Made by a program: the position numbers and the translations under genes
Notes under the pieces: model-generated
The model's input: the letters and a program-made list of their open reading frames with translations, nothing else
Told to the model about the DNA's origin: nothing
Database searches by the model: none
Assembly (NCBI GenBank): GCA_937958815.1
Contig: CALGMR010000001.1
Span: 160,300 to 214,636 of the forward strand
Direction of reading: 5' to 3'
DNA: 54,337 bases
From: an uncultured Rhizobiaceae group bacterium
Lineage (GTDB): Bacteria > Pseudomonadota > Alphaproteobacteria > Rhizobiales > Rhizobiaceae
Shown: piece by piece, positions 17,855-26,471 of the stretch
Layout of the letters: every line of letters begins with the position of its first letter
Numbering within the stretch: position 1 is the first letter of the stretch

Positions 17855-18844
17855 ATGCTTCGTTGGGGAATTCTATCGACTGCTAATATCGGCGTGGAAC
17901 ACATCATCCCAGCTACATTGAATGCTGAAAATGGCATCGTTAGCGCAATTGCAAGCCGAAATTTGGAACGTGCGCAACAAGTGGCGAAACAGTTTGCGAT
18001 TCCCCATGCCTACGGAAGCTATGAGGAACTGTTGGCAAGCGATGAAATTGACGCTGTCTACATCCCCTTGGTCACAAGTCAGCATGTAGAGTGGTCAATA
18101 AAAGCAGCGGCGGCTGGAAAACATGTCTTGTGTGAAAAACCAATTGCCCTCCACGCCAGTGAGATTGACGCGATTGTTGAGGCGAGAGACAAAAACAATG
18201 TGCTCGTGAGCGAAGCCTTTATGGTGAGCTATCATCCTCAATGGCACAAAATACGTTCGCTCATTGCCGAAGGTGCAATTGGCACTTTGAAGCATGTTCA
18301 AGGCGTTTTTACCTATTTCAACAAAGATGCTGCCAACATGCGCAACATCAAGGAACTCGGTGGCGGCGCCCTGCCCGACATTGGTGTTTATCCGACGATC
18401 ACCACCCGATTTGCAACACAGGCTGAGCCGATTAGGGCAACCGCTGCGGTTGAGCGTGACTCCAAGTTTGGAACTGACACCTATGCCTCATGTCGCGCTG
18501 ACTTCGGGTCGTTTGAATTGAGCATGTATGTGTCAACTCAAATGGCGTTGCGGCAAGAAATGGCATTTCATGGCGACAAAGGGTGGATCGAAGTTACAGC
18601 ACCGTTCAATGCCGGATTGTATGATGCTGATGTGATCACACTGCACAATGTTGACCACGAAGAAGCACAGAGCTTTCGATTTTCGGGCGTAAATCAATAC
18701 ACACTCCAAGCAGAGGCTTTCGCCCGAGCTATAGAAACCGGAGATCATTCGGAAGTCTTTTCGCTTGAAGATTCAATCAAAAACCAAAAGCTGATCGATG
18801 CGATCTATAAGTCTGGTGAAAGTGGAAATTGGGAAGCCGTCTAG
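17855..18844 (+). CDS. Gfo/Idh/MocA-family NAD(P)-dependent dehydrogenase
   Basis: 329 residues. The nucleotide-binding start is [17 protein letters not shown], with [11 protein letters not shown] after the second strand. The family Lys is in [14 protein letters not shown], followed by [14 protein letters not shown]. The catalytic-region sequence [18 protein letters not shown] matches D-xylose 1-dehydrogenase / dimeric dihydrodiol dehydrogenase relatives. It has AAGGAAA upstream. Together with the PQQ sugar dehydrogenase it suggests oxidation of an aldose or other sugar derivative; the substrate is not visible. A 7-base-arm hairpin spans the stop codon (18831-18853). Confidence 0.9.
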   Translation: MLRWGILSTANIGVEHIIPATLNAENGIVSAIASRNLERAQQVAKQFAIPHAYGSYEELLASDEIDAVYIPLVTSQHVEWSIKAAAAGKHVLCEKPIALHASEIDAIVEARDKNNVLVSEAFMVSYHPQWHKIRSLIAEGAIGTLKHVQGVFTYFNKDAANMRNIKELGGGALPDIGVYPTITTRFATQAEPIRATAAVERDSKFGTDTYASCRADFGSFELSMYVSTQMALRQEMAFHGDKGWIEVTAPFNAGLYDADVITLHNVDHEEAQSFRFSGVNQYTLQAEAFARAIETGDHSEVFSLEDSIKNQKLIDAIYKSGESGNWEAV

Positions 18845-18868
18845 AAGCTTCCCAACAAAAATGCACCC

Positions 18869-20476
18869 TCAGTGGCCACCATCGAAAATGGCGGTCTTTA
18901 CAGAATAGTCGACAGCAATTTGATAGTCAGGGTCGTCATCTGAATCGACCATGATTTGCCCTGCTTTGTTCAGCAGGTGGTGGCAATCTCGTGACAAGTG
19001 ACGCAGTTGCACCTCTTTGCCCTCGTTTTCATATTTGGTGGCCACAGCCTCAATGGCTTGCAAAGCAGATTGGTCCACCACCCGACTGTTGATGAAATCA
19101 ATAATCACAAGAGATGGATCACCTTTGGGATCGAAAATCTCGCCAAAACCATCAGCAGAGCCGAAGAACAACGGGCCTTCGATGCGATAGACTTTCGCTC
19201 CTTCGGTTGACGTATGAGCAACTGCGTGAATGCGTGTTGCATTGTTCCATGCGTAAGCCAGCGCCGACACGATTACGCCCACGATTACAGCAATCGCCAA
19301 ATCGCTCATAACCGTCACGACTGTCACCAGCAAAATCACCAACGCGTCGGTCAATGGTATGCGGCGCAGAATAGTGAGACTTTGCCAAGCAAATGTCCCA
19401 ATCACCACCATGAACATAACACCCACCAGCGCGGCGAGGGGTATTTGTTCAATCAAGCCTGATGCGACCAGAATAAAGGCCAGCAAAAACAAAGATGCTG
19501 CAATGCCTGACAGACGTGTGCGACCGCCAGACTTCACGTTGATCATGGATTGACCAATCATTGCGCAACCGCCCATACCGCCGAAAAAGCCTGTAATCGT
19601 GTTCGCTGCACCTTGTGCCAAACATTCCTGTGATGCCCCGCCGCGTTTGCCCGTGATTTCGCCCACAAGGTTGAGCGTCAACAAACTTTCGATCAATCCA
19701 ATCGCGGCTAGAATAAGTGCATAAGGAAAAATGATCTTCAGCATTTCAAGATCAAACGGCACTGATGGAATATGAAAAACGGGCAAGCCACCCTTGATGG
19801 ATGCCAGATCGCCAACACGTGGCACATCAATGTTGAACACAATGACCAAGCCCGCCACGATACCAATCCCCGCCAAGGGGGCTGGCACAAGATTTGTGAT
19901 TTTCGGGAAGCCCCAAATGATCACCATGGTCAAAACCACCAGAGCCAGCATGAGAACCAGCGGCCAGCCCGTCATCCATGTTTGCGTGCCGTCAGCACCA
20001 GCTACTTTAAACTGGGTCAATTGCGCCATGAAAATCACAATGGCCAACCCGTTCACAAACCCCAACATAACTGGATGCGGCACAAGGCGAATGAATTTCC
20101 CGAGCCGAAATATGCCCGCCAATATCTGCAAAATACCCATCAGCACCACAGTGGCAAAAAGATATTCAACTCCGTGGGTTGAAACCAACGACACCATAAC
20201 AACGGCCAGCGCACCCGTCGCACCGGAGATCATGCCTGGACGACCGCCAAACACCGCCGTCACAAGACCGACGATGAAGGCTGCGTACAGCCCAACCAGC
20301 GGATGAACACCTGCAACAAACGCAAAAGCAACCGCTTCAGGCACCAAAGCCAAAGCAACCGTTAGGCCCGAAAGAACTTCCGTTTTCAGGTTGGCAACGC
20401 TCAAAAAATTCTCAAGTGTTTTTTGACGCCCAGCAATTGTGAAACGTTCGGCAAACGCCGCGAGTGTGGCTCTCAT
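18869..20476 (-). CDS. SulP-family anion transporter with STAS domain
   Basis: About 535 residues from the ATG at 20476 (MRATLAAFAERF). A longer frame would begin inside a terminator hairpin. Ten or more membrane segments begin after about residue 35, with VEVLSGLTVALALVPEAVAF-like NLKTEVLSGLTVALALVPEA, the SulP signature region, and GGMGGCAMIGQSMINVKSGG. The C-terminal STAS domain (about 420-520) contains IEGPLFFGSADGF and IIDFINSRVVDQSALQAIE. SulP proteins take up sulfate, bicarbonate or dicarboxylates across the inner membrane. No sulfur-assimilation or carbonic-anhydrase gene is adjacent, so the ion is undecided. Confidence 0.9.
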   Translation of the reverse strand: MRATLAAFAERFTIAGRQKTLENFLSVANLKTEVLSGLTVALALVPEAVAFAFVAGVHPLVGLYAAFIVGLVTAVFGGRPGMISGATGALAVVMVSLVSTHGVEYLFATVVLMGILQILAGIFRLGKFIRLVPHPVMLGFVNGLAIVIFMAQLTQFKVAGADGTQTWMTGWPLVLMLALVVLTMVIIWGFPKITNLVPAPLAGIGIVAGLVIVFNIDVPRVGDLASIKGGLPVFHIPSVPFDLEMLKIIFPYALILAAIGLIESLLTLNLVGEITGKRGGASQECLAQGAANTITGFFGGMGGCAMIGQSMINVKSGGRTRLSGIAASLFLLAFILVASGLIEQIPLAALVGVMFMVVIGTFAWQSLTILRRIPLTDALVILLVTVVTVMSDLAIAVIVGVIVSALAYAWNNATRIHAVAHTSTEGAKVYRIEGPLFFGSADGFGEIFDPKGDPSLVIIDFINSRVVDQSALQAIEAVATKYENEGKEVQLRHLSRDCHHLLNKAGQIMVDSDDDPDYQIAVDYSVKTAIFDGGH

Positions 20477-20555
20477 GGGAGTGTCCAATGTGATGTTTCG
20501 GCGAATGACTGCTCGGTAAAAAAGCAACGCGTCAATGCGCCCAGTAAAGTGCATT

Positions 20556-20581
20556 TCGCCCGACAAAACTCTGTCGGGCGA
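20556..20581 (-). terminator. 10-bp stem-loop downstream of ettA
   Basis: CGCCCGACA at 20557-20565 pairs perfectly with TGTCGGGCG at 20572-20580 around a 6-base loop, and one further T-A pair closes the stem. It lies 21-46 bases after the ettA stop. No long U tract follows, so it may be a weak or protein-assisted terminator. It sits upstream of the SulP start. Confidence 0.6.
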
Positions 20582-20601
20582 GATTGAATCAGCCTGTTAG
20601 A

Positions 20602-22254
20602 CTACCTGCCTAAAGGCTTGAAATGAATCCGTTTTGGCGTCAACGCATTGTCACCGAGGCGGCGAATTTTGTCTTTCTCATAGTCTTCAAAGTTGCCTTC
20701 AAACCATTCCACATGGCTGTCACCTTCAAAGGCCAACATGTGTGTTGCCAAACGGTCAAGGAACATACGGTCGTGCGAAATGATAACAGCGCAACCGCCG
20801 AATTCTTCCAACGCATCTTCCAGCGCCGACAAGGTTTCAGTGTCGAGATCGTTGGTCGGTTCATCGAGCAGAAGCACGTTGGCACCAGACTTCAACATCT
20901 TCGCCAAATGCACGCGGTTGCGTTGACCACCCGAAAGCGTTCCAACTTTTTGCTGCTGGTCTCCTTTGCGGAAGTTGAATGAACCAACATATGCGCGGCT
21001 GTTCACTTCATGCTTGCCCAGTTTGATGACTTCGCCACCATCTGAAATTTCTTCCCAAACAGTCTTTTCAGGATCAAGTGCATCACGGCTTTGGTCGACA
21101 TAGCCGATCTTTACGGTTTCACCGATGCGCAGGGTTCCACTGTCCGGCTTCTCCTGCTCGGTGATCATTTTGAACAGTGTCGATTTACCCGCGCCGTTCG
21201 GCCCAATCACACCCACAATACCGCCTGCAGGCAGCTTGAACGAGAGGTTCTCAATCAACTGACGATCGCCAAAACCCTTGCTGATGTTTTCCGCTTCAAT
21301 AACCACCTGCCCCAAACGCTCAGCCACAGGAATGACGATTTGAGTGTCTGTCGGTTTGCGTTGATCAGCAGCTTCCACCAGTTCGTTGTATTTGTTGATA
21401 CGTGCTTTCGACTTGGCTTGACGCGCTTTGGGGGATGTTCCCATCCATTCGCGCTCACGGTCCAATTGGCGCATACGGCTGTCTTGCTCACGCCCCTCTT
21501 GGATCATCCGCTTTTTCTTCTTCTCCAGATAGGCAGAATAGTTGCCTTCGTATGGAATGCCTTGACCACGGTCGAGTTCAAGAATCCAACCGGTCACATT
21601 GTCGAGGAAATATCGGTCGTGGGTGACGATCATCACCGCGCCTTTGAAATCACGAAGGTGTTTTTCAAGCCACGAAACGGTTTCAGCGTCCAAGTGGTTG
21701 GTCGGTTCATCGAGCAACAACAAATCGGGTTCGGACAACAACAGACGACAAAGCGCAACACGGCGGGCTTCACCGCCGGACAATGGCTTCACATCAGCGT
21801 CTGGTGGCGGGCAACGCAAAGCGTCCATCGCCATTTCAACCTTTGCATCCAAATCCCAAAGGCCTTCCGCATCAATTTGATCTTGCAGTTTTGCGCCTTC
21901 ATCCGCCGTCTCATCCGAATAATTCATCATGAGTTCGTTGTATCGGTCGATGATGTCGGTCTTTTCTTTCAAACCGACCATAATGTTTTCTTTAACGGTC
22001 TTGTCAGGATCAAGTTGTGGCTCTTGTTCAAGATAACCAACCTTCGCCCCCTCAGCGACCCAGGCCTCACCTGTCCAGTCTTTGTCGATCCCTGCCATGA
22101 TTTTCAGCAAAGTCGATTTACCAGCGCCGTTGGGGCCCAGAACACCAATTTTGGCATCCGGATAGAAGGACAGATGAACATTATCGAGGACTTTTTTGCC
22201 ACCCGTGTAGAGCTTGGTCAGCCCCTGCATATGATAGATAAATTGGCGTGTCAT
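20602..22254 (-). CDS. ettA: energy-dependent translational throttle protein EttA (ABC-F)
   Basis: 550 residues, the usual EttA length. Two ABC cassettes each have GPNGAGKST (near 40 and 360). The signature sequences are LSGGEARRVALCRLLLSEPD and LSGGQRNRVHLAKMLKSG, each followed by a Walker B with LLLDEPTNHLD or LLLDEPTNDLD. The EttA arm insertion lies in the first cassette, and an inter-domain linker rich in basic residues (EGREQDSRMRQLDRER) joins them. No membrane domains are present. ABC-F EttA binds the ribosomal E site and gates translation by the ATP/ADP ratio. Single gene with a terminator hairpin downstream. Confidence 0.95.
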   Translation of the reverse strand: MTRQFIYHMQGLTKLYTGGKKVLDNVHLSFYPDAKIGVLGPNGAGKSTLLKIMAGIDKDWTGEAWVAEGAKVGYLEQEPQLDPDKTVKENIMVGLKEKTDIIDRYNELMMNYSDETADEGAKLQDQIDAEGLWDLDAKVEMAMDALRCPPPDADVKPLSGGEARRVALCRLLLSEPDLLLLDEPTNHLDAETVSWLEKHLRDFKGAVMIVTHDRYFLDNVTGWILELDRGQGIPYEGNYSAYLEKKKKRMIQEGREQDSRMRQLDREREWMGTSPKARQAKSKARINKYNELVEAADQRKPTDTQIVIPVAERLGQVVIEAENISKGFGDRQLIENLSFKLPAGGIVGVIGPNGAGKSTLFKMITEQEKPDSGTLRIGETVKIGYVDQSRDALDPEKTVWEEISDGGEVIKLGKHEVNSRAYVGSFNFRKGDQQQKVGTLSGGQRNRVHLAKMLKSGANVLLLDEPTNDLDTETLSALEDALEEFGGCAVIISHDRMFLDRLATHMLAFEGDSHVEWFEGNFEDYEKDKIRRLGDNALTPKRIHFKPLGR

Positions 22255-22416
22255 GGGGAAATTCTCCGCGTATCTGAGAGACGGCGATCAGAGTCGCAAA
22301 CTGTCTGGAATTTGTTGTGTTCCGTGTAGCCGTTGATGGCCATGAAAACAAGGCAATAGCTTCGCCCCACGCAAAAGGTTAGTCTTGGATTGTATTACGC
22401 AATTGGACAACCAACG

Positions 22417-23352
22417 ATGAACACATTTTCTTGGCGCACTGAGACGGTCAAGTCAGCGACGAGCGCGCAGCTGCACACTTACAGTTCTGCACCACAAAAT
22501 CCCAAAGCCATTGTCCAAATAAATCACGGCATGGCCGAACATGCTGGTCGATATGAACGGTTTGCCGAGACGCTGTACAATGCAGGGTTTGGCGTCTACG
22601 CCCATGATCATCGCGGGCACGGCAAAACCACCGCATCAGATGCCTCTCTCGGTCTATTTGCAAATAAAGATGGGTGGTCAAAAGTTCTGCAAGATGTGGG
22701 GGACATCAACGAACACCTTCGGGCGGCGTATCCCAACACACCAATAATCTGTTTTGGGCATTCTATGGGGTCAATCATTGCCTACAATTTTGCATTGCGT
22801 AACGCGGAAAAAATTCAAGGCCTCGCCCTATGGAATGCTGGCGTTGATGCCGGATTGCTAGCAAAACTGTATGGCACAATTCTTAGAACTGAACGCTTTT
22901 TCAAAGGTTCAGATGTTCCAAGCGGCATCGCTAAAAAACTTACATTCGACACTTGGAACAAAACCTTCGCTCCCAATCGCACAGACTATGATTGGCTCTC
23001 ACGCGATGAAGCTGAGGTCGACAAATATGTAAACGATCCCATGTGTGGATTTGAAGTTACCATCGGGCTCTGGCTGGATGTCTTGGACGGAATCAATTTC
23101 GCAGCACTTGACGCCAACATGCGTGATTTAAACAAGAATTTCCCCATCCACTTGCTCGCTGGAGACAAAGACCCTTGCACCGAAAACGGCAAATCTGTTG
23201 CAAACATCGATTACAGAATGCGCAAATTCGGCATGACAAATGTGACATTCGAATTGCTCAAAGACACGCGCCACGAAAGCCTGAACGAGTTGAACCGCGA
23301 TGAAACAACTTTGCAATTCATCGCGTGGCTGAACACGCAGTTTACAGCGTGA
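22417..23352 (+). CDS. alpha/beta hydrolase (monoglyceride-lipase/lysophospholipase type)
   Basis: 311 residues from the ATG at 22417; an earlier in-frame TTG at 22390 is less likely. The motif order is QINHGMAEHAGRYERFAETL (oxyanion region), AHDHRGHGKT, the nucleophile elbow GHSMGSIIAYNFA, Asp in LLAGDKDPC and His in DTRHESLNE, the full catalytic triad of the PldB/serine aminopeptidase S33 group. There is no signal peptide, so it acts in the cytoplasm or at the inner membrane face. Likely substrates are monoacylglycerols or lysophospholipids (family knowledge). It is convergent with the CoA transferase, 7 bases away. Confidence 0.9.
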   Translation: MNTFSWRTETVKSATSAQLHTYSSAPQNPKAIVQINHGMAEHAGRYERFAETLYNAGFGVYAHDHRGHGKTTASDASLGLFANKDGWSKVLQDVGDINEHLRAAYPNTPIICFGHSMGSIIAYNFALRNAEKIQGLALWNAGVDAGLLAKLYGTILRTERFFKGSDVPSGIAKKLTFDTWNKTFAPNRTDYDWLSRDEAEVDKYVNDPMCGFEVTIGLWLDVLDGINFAALDANMRDLNKNFPIHLLAGDKDPCTENGKSVANIDYRMRKFGMTNVTFELLKDTRHESLNELNRDETTLQFIAWLNTQFTA

Positions 23353-23359
23353 GTTGGCT

Positions 23360-24583
23360 TCAAATGACGCCAGTATCTTTCAGCGCCTGAACCTCAGCAT
23401 CGCTCTTTCCAAGCACACGCCGCAACACATCATCCGTGTCTTCCCCAACGGTTGGCGGTGCCTTTTTGTATTCAATTTCTGTTTCTGAAAACTTGAGCGG
23501 GTTGGCGATGCCAGGAACTTTTCCGGCAGTTGGATGGTCCAATTCCAATTTCATCCCGCGCGCCAAAACTTGCTCGTCTTCAAACACCTGCGCGATGTTG
23601 TTGATCGGACAGGCAGGAACATTGTTGGCAGGCAACTCTTTCAACCAATAGGCGGCAGGCTGTTTCACCGTTTCTGCATTGATGAGTGCAGCAAGCGCAA
23701 TGCGGTTTTCATTTCTAAGCGCCATCTTCAAAAAGCGTGCATCCTCGGCCAGTTCTGGTCGACCAATCACGCGACATAAATCCGCAAACTGTGAGTCATT
23801 GCCGGTGGCAATAATGAATGGTTGGTCAGAACCGTTAAACGGTTGATAGGGCGATAGATTGGGATGATACGACCCCGTGCGTTGAGGAACCTTTCCCGTG
23901 ACAAGATGGTTGAAAGCCTGATTCACCAAACCAGACACCTGCGTATCCAGCAAAGCAATGTCGATATGTTGGCCTTCTCCGGTTTTTTCACGGTGATAGA
24001 GCGCAGCCAGCATACCAATGCCCCCCATCATACCCGTTTGCAGGTCGCAGACGCCGACACCTACGCGCATGGGCCCCTCCCCAGGTTCCCCATCCTCATG
24101 ACCGGTGATGCTCATCAGGCCAGCACGCGCTTGAATAAGGTAGTCATAACCGGGTTGCGCCGCATCTGGGCCGGTTTGGCCAAACCCTGTAATCGACAGA
24201 TAAATTAGACCCGGATTGATGGCTTTGAGGCTTTCGTAATCCAGCCCCATTTTCTTCAAGCCACCAACTTTAAAATTCTCGACGAAAAAATCAGCACCTT
24301 TGACAAGTTCGCGAACGATCTCAGCACCTTCCACAGATGCAATATCGATGGTCAGGGAGTGCTTTCCCCGATTGGCCGACAGGTAATACCCTGCCTCTTC
24401 TGTGTCGTTACCGTCTTCATCCTTCAGCCACGGCGGCCCCCATTGGCGGGTGTCATCGCCTTTAATCGGGCGTTCAACCTTAATGACTTCCGCACCCAGA
24501 TCAGCCAAAGTTTGCGTTAAACTTGGCCCAGCGAGAATGCGCGAAAGGTCGACAACGCGAAGTCCGGTGAGAGGTCCAGCCAT
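23360..24583 (-). CDS. CaiB/BaiF family III CoA-transferase, SUGCT (glutarate)-like
   Basis: 407 residues from the ATG at 24583, with AGGA seven bases before it. The N-terminus LTGLRVVDLSRILAGPSLTQ, ADLGAEVIKVERP and DDTRQWGPPW, then YYLSANRGKHSLTIDI and SITGFGQTGP, closely follow succinate-hydroxymethylglutarate (SUGCT) CoA-transferases. The catalytic Asp is in GVGVCDLQTGM. SUGCT-type enzymes move CoA from succinyl-CoA to glutarate. A glutaryl-CoA dehydrogenase occurs in this window at 45745, which fits a glutarate/lysine route, though the genes are not linked. Other dicarboxylates are possible acceptors. Confidence 0.87.
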   Translation of the reverse strand: MAGPLTGLRVVDLSRILAGPSLTQTLADLGAEVIKVERPIKGDDTRQWGPPWLKDEDGNDTEEAGYYLSANRGKHSLTIDIASVEGAEIVRELVKGADFFVENFKVGGLKKMGLDYESLKAINPGLIYLSITGFGQTGPDAAQPGYDYLIQARAGLMSITGHEDGEPGEGPMRVGVGVCDLQTGMMGGIGMLAALYHREKTGEGQHIDIALLDTQVSGLVNQAFNHLVTGKVPQRTGSYHPNLSPYQPFNGSDQPFIIATGNDSQFADLCRVIGRPELAEDARFLKMALRNENRIALAALINAETVKQPAAYWLKELPANNVPACPINNIAQVFEDEQVLARGMKLELDHPTAGKVPGIANPLKFSETEIEYKKAPPTVGEDTDDVLRRVLGKSDAEVQALKDTGVI

Positions 24584-24679
24584 GAACACGTCCTGTAATT
24601 ATGGAGGATTGCAAATTGACCTTATTTGTACCCCGTGCAGGATAGCAAGAACAGAACTCATTGCAGAGCACACAAAGAA

Positions 24680-25111
24680 ATGACCTCCAAAGAAGACGAA
24701 CGAGCGAAGGCCATTGGTGATAAAATGCTGGCGGCAGACAACGCCTCTCAAAGCTTGGGCATAAAGATCGAAGATGTAAAAACCGGCTACGCGCAACTTT
24801 CCATGGAGATCACAGCACAACATGTAAACGGCCACAAAGTTGCCCATGGCGGATTGATTTTCACCTTAGCAGACAGCGCATTTGCGCTCGCCTGCAACAG
24901 CCACAACCAAAATGCATTGGCACAACATTGTACCATCACATTTACGGCGCCTGGCCAACTGGGGGACACACTCATGGCAGAAGCTGTTGAGCGACACTCT
25001 GCGGGGCGTTCCGGCATTTACGACGTAAAAGTGACCAATCAAAACTCTGATCTAATTGCAGAATTCAGAGGCAATTCACGCACAATCAAAGGCCAACATT
25101 TTCCCGATTAA
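24680..25111 (+). CDS. paaI: PaaI-family acyl-CoA thioesterase (hotdog fold)
   Basis: 143 residues from the ATG at 24680. The hotdog signature NGHKVAHGGLIFTLADSAFALACN contains the HGG and catalytic Asp positions of PaaI thioesterases, and LAQHCTITFTAPGQLGDTL is the conserved strand pair after it. PaaI clears dead-end hydroxyphenylacetyl-CoA intermediates during phenylacetate degradation. No other paa gene is in the window, so the assignment to that pathway rests on sequence type only. It is divergent from the CoA-transferase gene with a 96-base gap. Confidence 0.85.
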   Translation: MTSKEDERAKAIGDKMLAADNASQSLGIKIEDVKTGYAQLSMEITAQHVNGHKVAHGGLIFTLADSAFALACNSHNQNALAQHCTITFTAPGQLGDTLMAEAVERHSAGRSGIYDVKVTNQNSDLIAEFRGNSRTIKGQHFPD

Positions 25112-25153
25112 GTGGAAATTGATCGCAAACCACAAGTGTGCTATTTTCAAATC

Positions 25154-25414
25154 ATGAAAACACTCGCAACATTGGTAGCGTATAGTTTCCTAGCCACTCA
25201 GGGCGCTTCCTTGGCCATGGCACAAGGCAAGTTTCTCAAGCGTCCAAAAGCTGCCTCACCCGAATGTTTTTGCACCGACCGATATGGCAAACGCAGAGAA
25301 CTTGGCGAAATTATTTGCATCACCGTTGGCCAACGTTCCTACGAAGCCAAATGCATTATGGCGCAAAACAACCCATTCTGGCGCGACCTCAACCGAGAGT
25401 GTTTGTCGTCTTAG
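25154..25414 (+). CDS. small secreted Cys-containing protein
   Basis: 86 residues from the ATG at 25154. Residues 1-24 (MKTLATLVAYSFLATQGASLAMAQ) are a signal peptide with AMA-Q cleavage. The mature part of about 62 residues has Cys at CFC, IICIT, AKCIM and RECLSS: five cysteines that could form disulfides in the periplasm. The pattern CxC...G-x-I-x-C-I...C-x-M-x-x-N...C is one I recall from short secreted proteins of Hyphomicrobiales; the function is unknown. It lies 42 bases after paaI on the same strand. Confidence 0.7.
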   Translation: MKTLATLVAYSFLATQGASLAMAQGKFLKRPKAASPECFCTDRYGKRRELGEIICITVGQRSYEAKCIMAQNNPFWRDLNRECLSS

Positions 25415-25452
25415 CGCACTGACCAATTTTCTGAAAAACACCACAACATTTA

Positions 25453-25507
25453 GCAGCCGAGCTGCGGCATGGGTCGTATTTGGTAGACGAGCCTGCAATT
25501 TGCAGGC
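25453..25507. other. two short stem-loops before the DMT-transporter gene
   Basis: GCAGC-CGA-GCTGC (25453-25465) and GCCTGCA-ATT-TGCAGGC (25491-25507) are perfect inverted repeats in the 104-base gap between the small secreted protein and the EamA gene. Neither is followed by a T tract. They could end the upstream transcript or affect translation of the next gene, whose GTG lies 12 bases beyond the second. Confidence 0.35.
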
Positions 25508-25518
25508 ATGAATTGCAG

Positions 25519-26445
25519 GTGAACACAAACGTTTCCCCTCAGCCTTTGTCGCGAAACTCCGTCCTACTGGGTGTGGGATGGATGGTTGTGTCGACGCTCA
25601 TGTTTGTAGCTGTGACTGGCATTGTCAGACATATGGGTTCATCCCTTCCCGCCGCTGAAGCTGCTTTCATACGCTATGCCTTTGGATGCTTAATCTTGTT
25701 GCCAAGCTTTTGGCGTTTGTACAAAACACCACCCTCGGCTTCGCTCATGAAGGTGTTTACCGCACGTGGTCTCGCCCACGCGTTTGGTGTGACTTTATGG
25801 TTTTACGCAATGGCCCGCATTCCGATCGCGGAAGTCACTGCAATCGGTTATGTGACACCCATTTTCATCACCGTAGGCGCAGCACTGTTTTTGGGTGAAA
25901 AACTGCGTTTGCGCAGAATTATGGGAGTTTTGGCCGGTCTTCTTGGCGCAATTATTATTTTGCGACCGGGTTTCAATGAAATATCAATTGGGCAATTGGC
26001 ACAATTGGGCACAGCGCCCATGTTCGCCATTTCGTATTTGCTCACAAAGTCACTAACCAACCGCACAGACGCACCAACAATTGTGGCCATGCTGACGCTG
26101 TTCTGCACGGTATTTCTATTTCCTATGGCCATTTGGGATTGGCAGCCCCCCACACAAAACGATCTGTTTTGGCTGTTTATCACCGCGCTATGCGCCACAT
26201 TTGGGCATTTCGCGATGACAAGAGCACTCGCCGCCGCTCCAATTTCTGTAACGCAGCCCGTCATTTTCCTACAATTGGTGTGGGCTTCACTTTTGGGAAT
26301 TTTGGTCTTTGATGAGGCCATCGATCCGTTTGTCATACTGGGTGGAACAATCATTGTGGGCGCAGCCACCTTCATCTCCCACCGTGAAGCGCAACTGAAC
26401 AGAAAATTGCGTTCTGTCCCTGCGCCAGCAACAAAGCTTCAATAA
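25519..26445 (+). CDS. EamA/DMT-family transporter
   Basis: About 308 residues if the GTG at 25519 is used; a TTG at 25480 lies in front of a hairpin and is less likely, and a later Met (MVVSTLMF) is also possible. Ten hydrophobic segments in two halves fit EamA. ALYRTARGL-like TARGLAHAFGVTLWFYAMARIPIAEVTAIGYVTP ends the first half in the usual GATTxxP style, and GHFAMTRALAAAPISVTQPVIF is the second-half equivalent. This resembles the RarD/S-adenosylmethionine-uptake-like branch. The substrate is unknown. Confidence 0.85.
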   Translation: MNTNVSPQPLSRNSVLLGVGWMVVSTLMFVAVTGIVRHMGSSLPAAEAAFIRYAFGCLILLPSFWRLYKTPPSASLMKVFTARGLAHAFGVTLWFYAMARIPIAEVTAIGYVTPIFITVGAALFLGEKLRLRRIMGVLAGLLGAIIILRPGFNEISIGQLAQLGTAPMFAISYLLTKSLTNRTDAPTIVAMLTLFCTVFLFPMAIWDWQPPTQNDLFWLFITALCATFGHFAMTRALAAAPISVTQPVIFLQLVWASLLGILVFDEAIDPFVILGGTIIVGAATFISHREAQLNRKLRSVPAPATKLQ

Positions 26446-26471
26446 GCCATTTTTTGCGTTAAGCTGGTGGC

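Noticed and set aside
18831..18853. Hairpin GGGAAGC...GCTTCCC spanning the stop of the Gfo/Idh/MocA gene
   Set aside because: It overlaps coding sequence and has no T tract; it is noted under the gene but not called a terminator.
20476..20566. Longer N-terminus for the SulP transporter starting at a TTG near 20566
   Set aside because: That start lies inside the stem-loop after ettA. The family N-terminus fits the ATG at 20476.
21091..22329. Long open frame (412 codons) on the plus strand opposite ettA
   Set aside because: It is antisense to a strongly conserved gene, its translation is rich in Phe, His and Arg without family motifs, and it has no ribosome site. It is a codon-bias shadow.
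24680..25111. A phenylacetate-degradation locus around the PaaI thioesterase
   Set aside because: No other paa gene is nearby; PaaI-type thioesterases are common outside that pathway.
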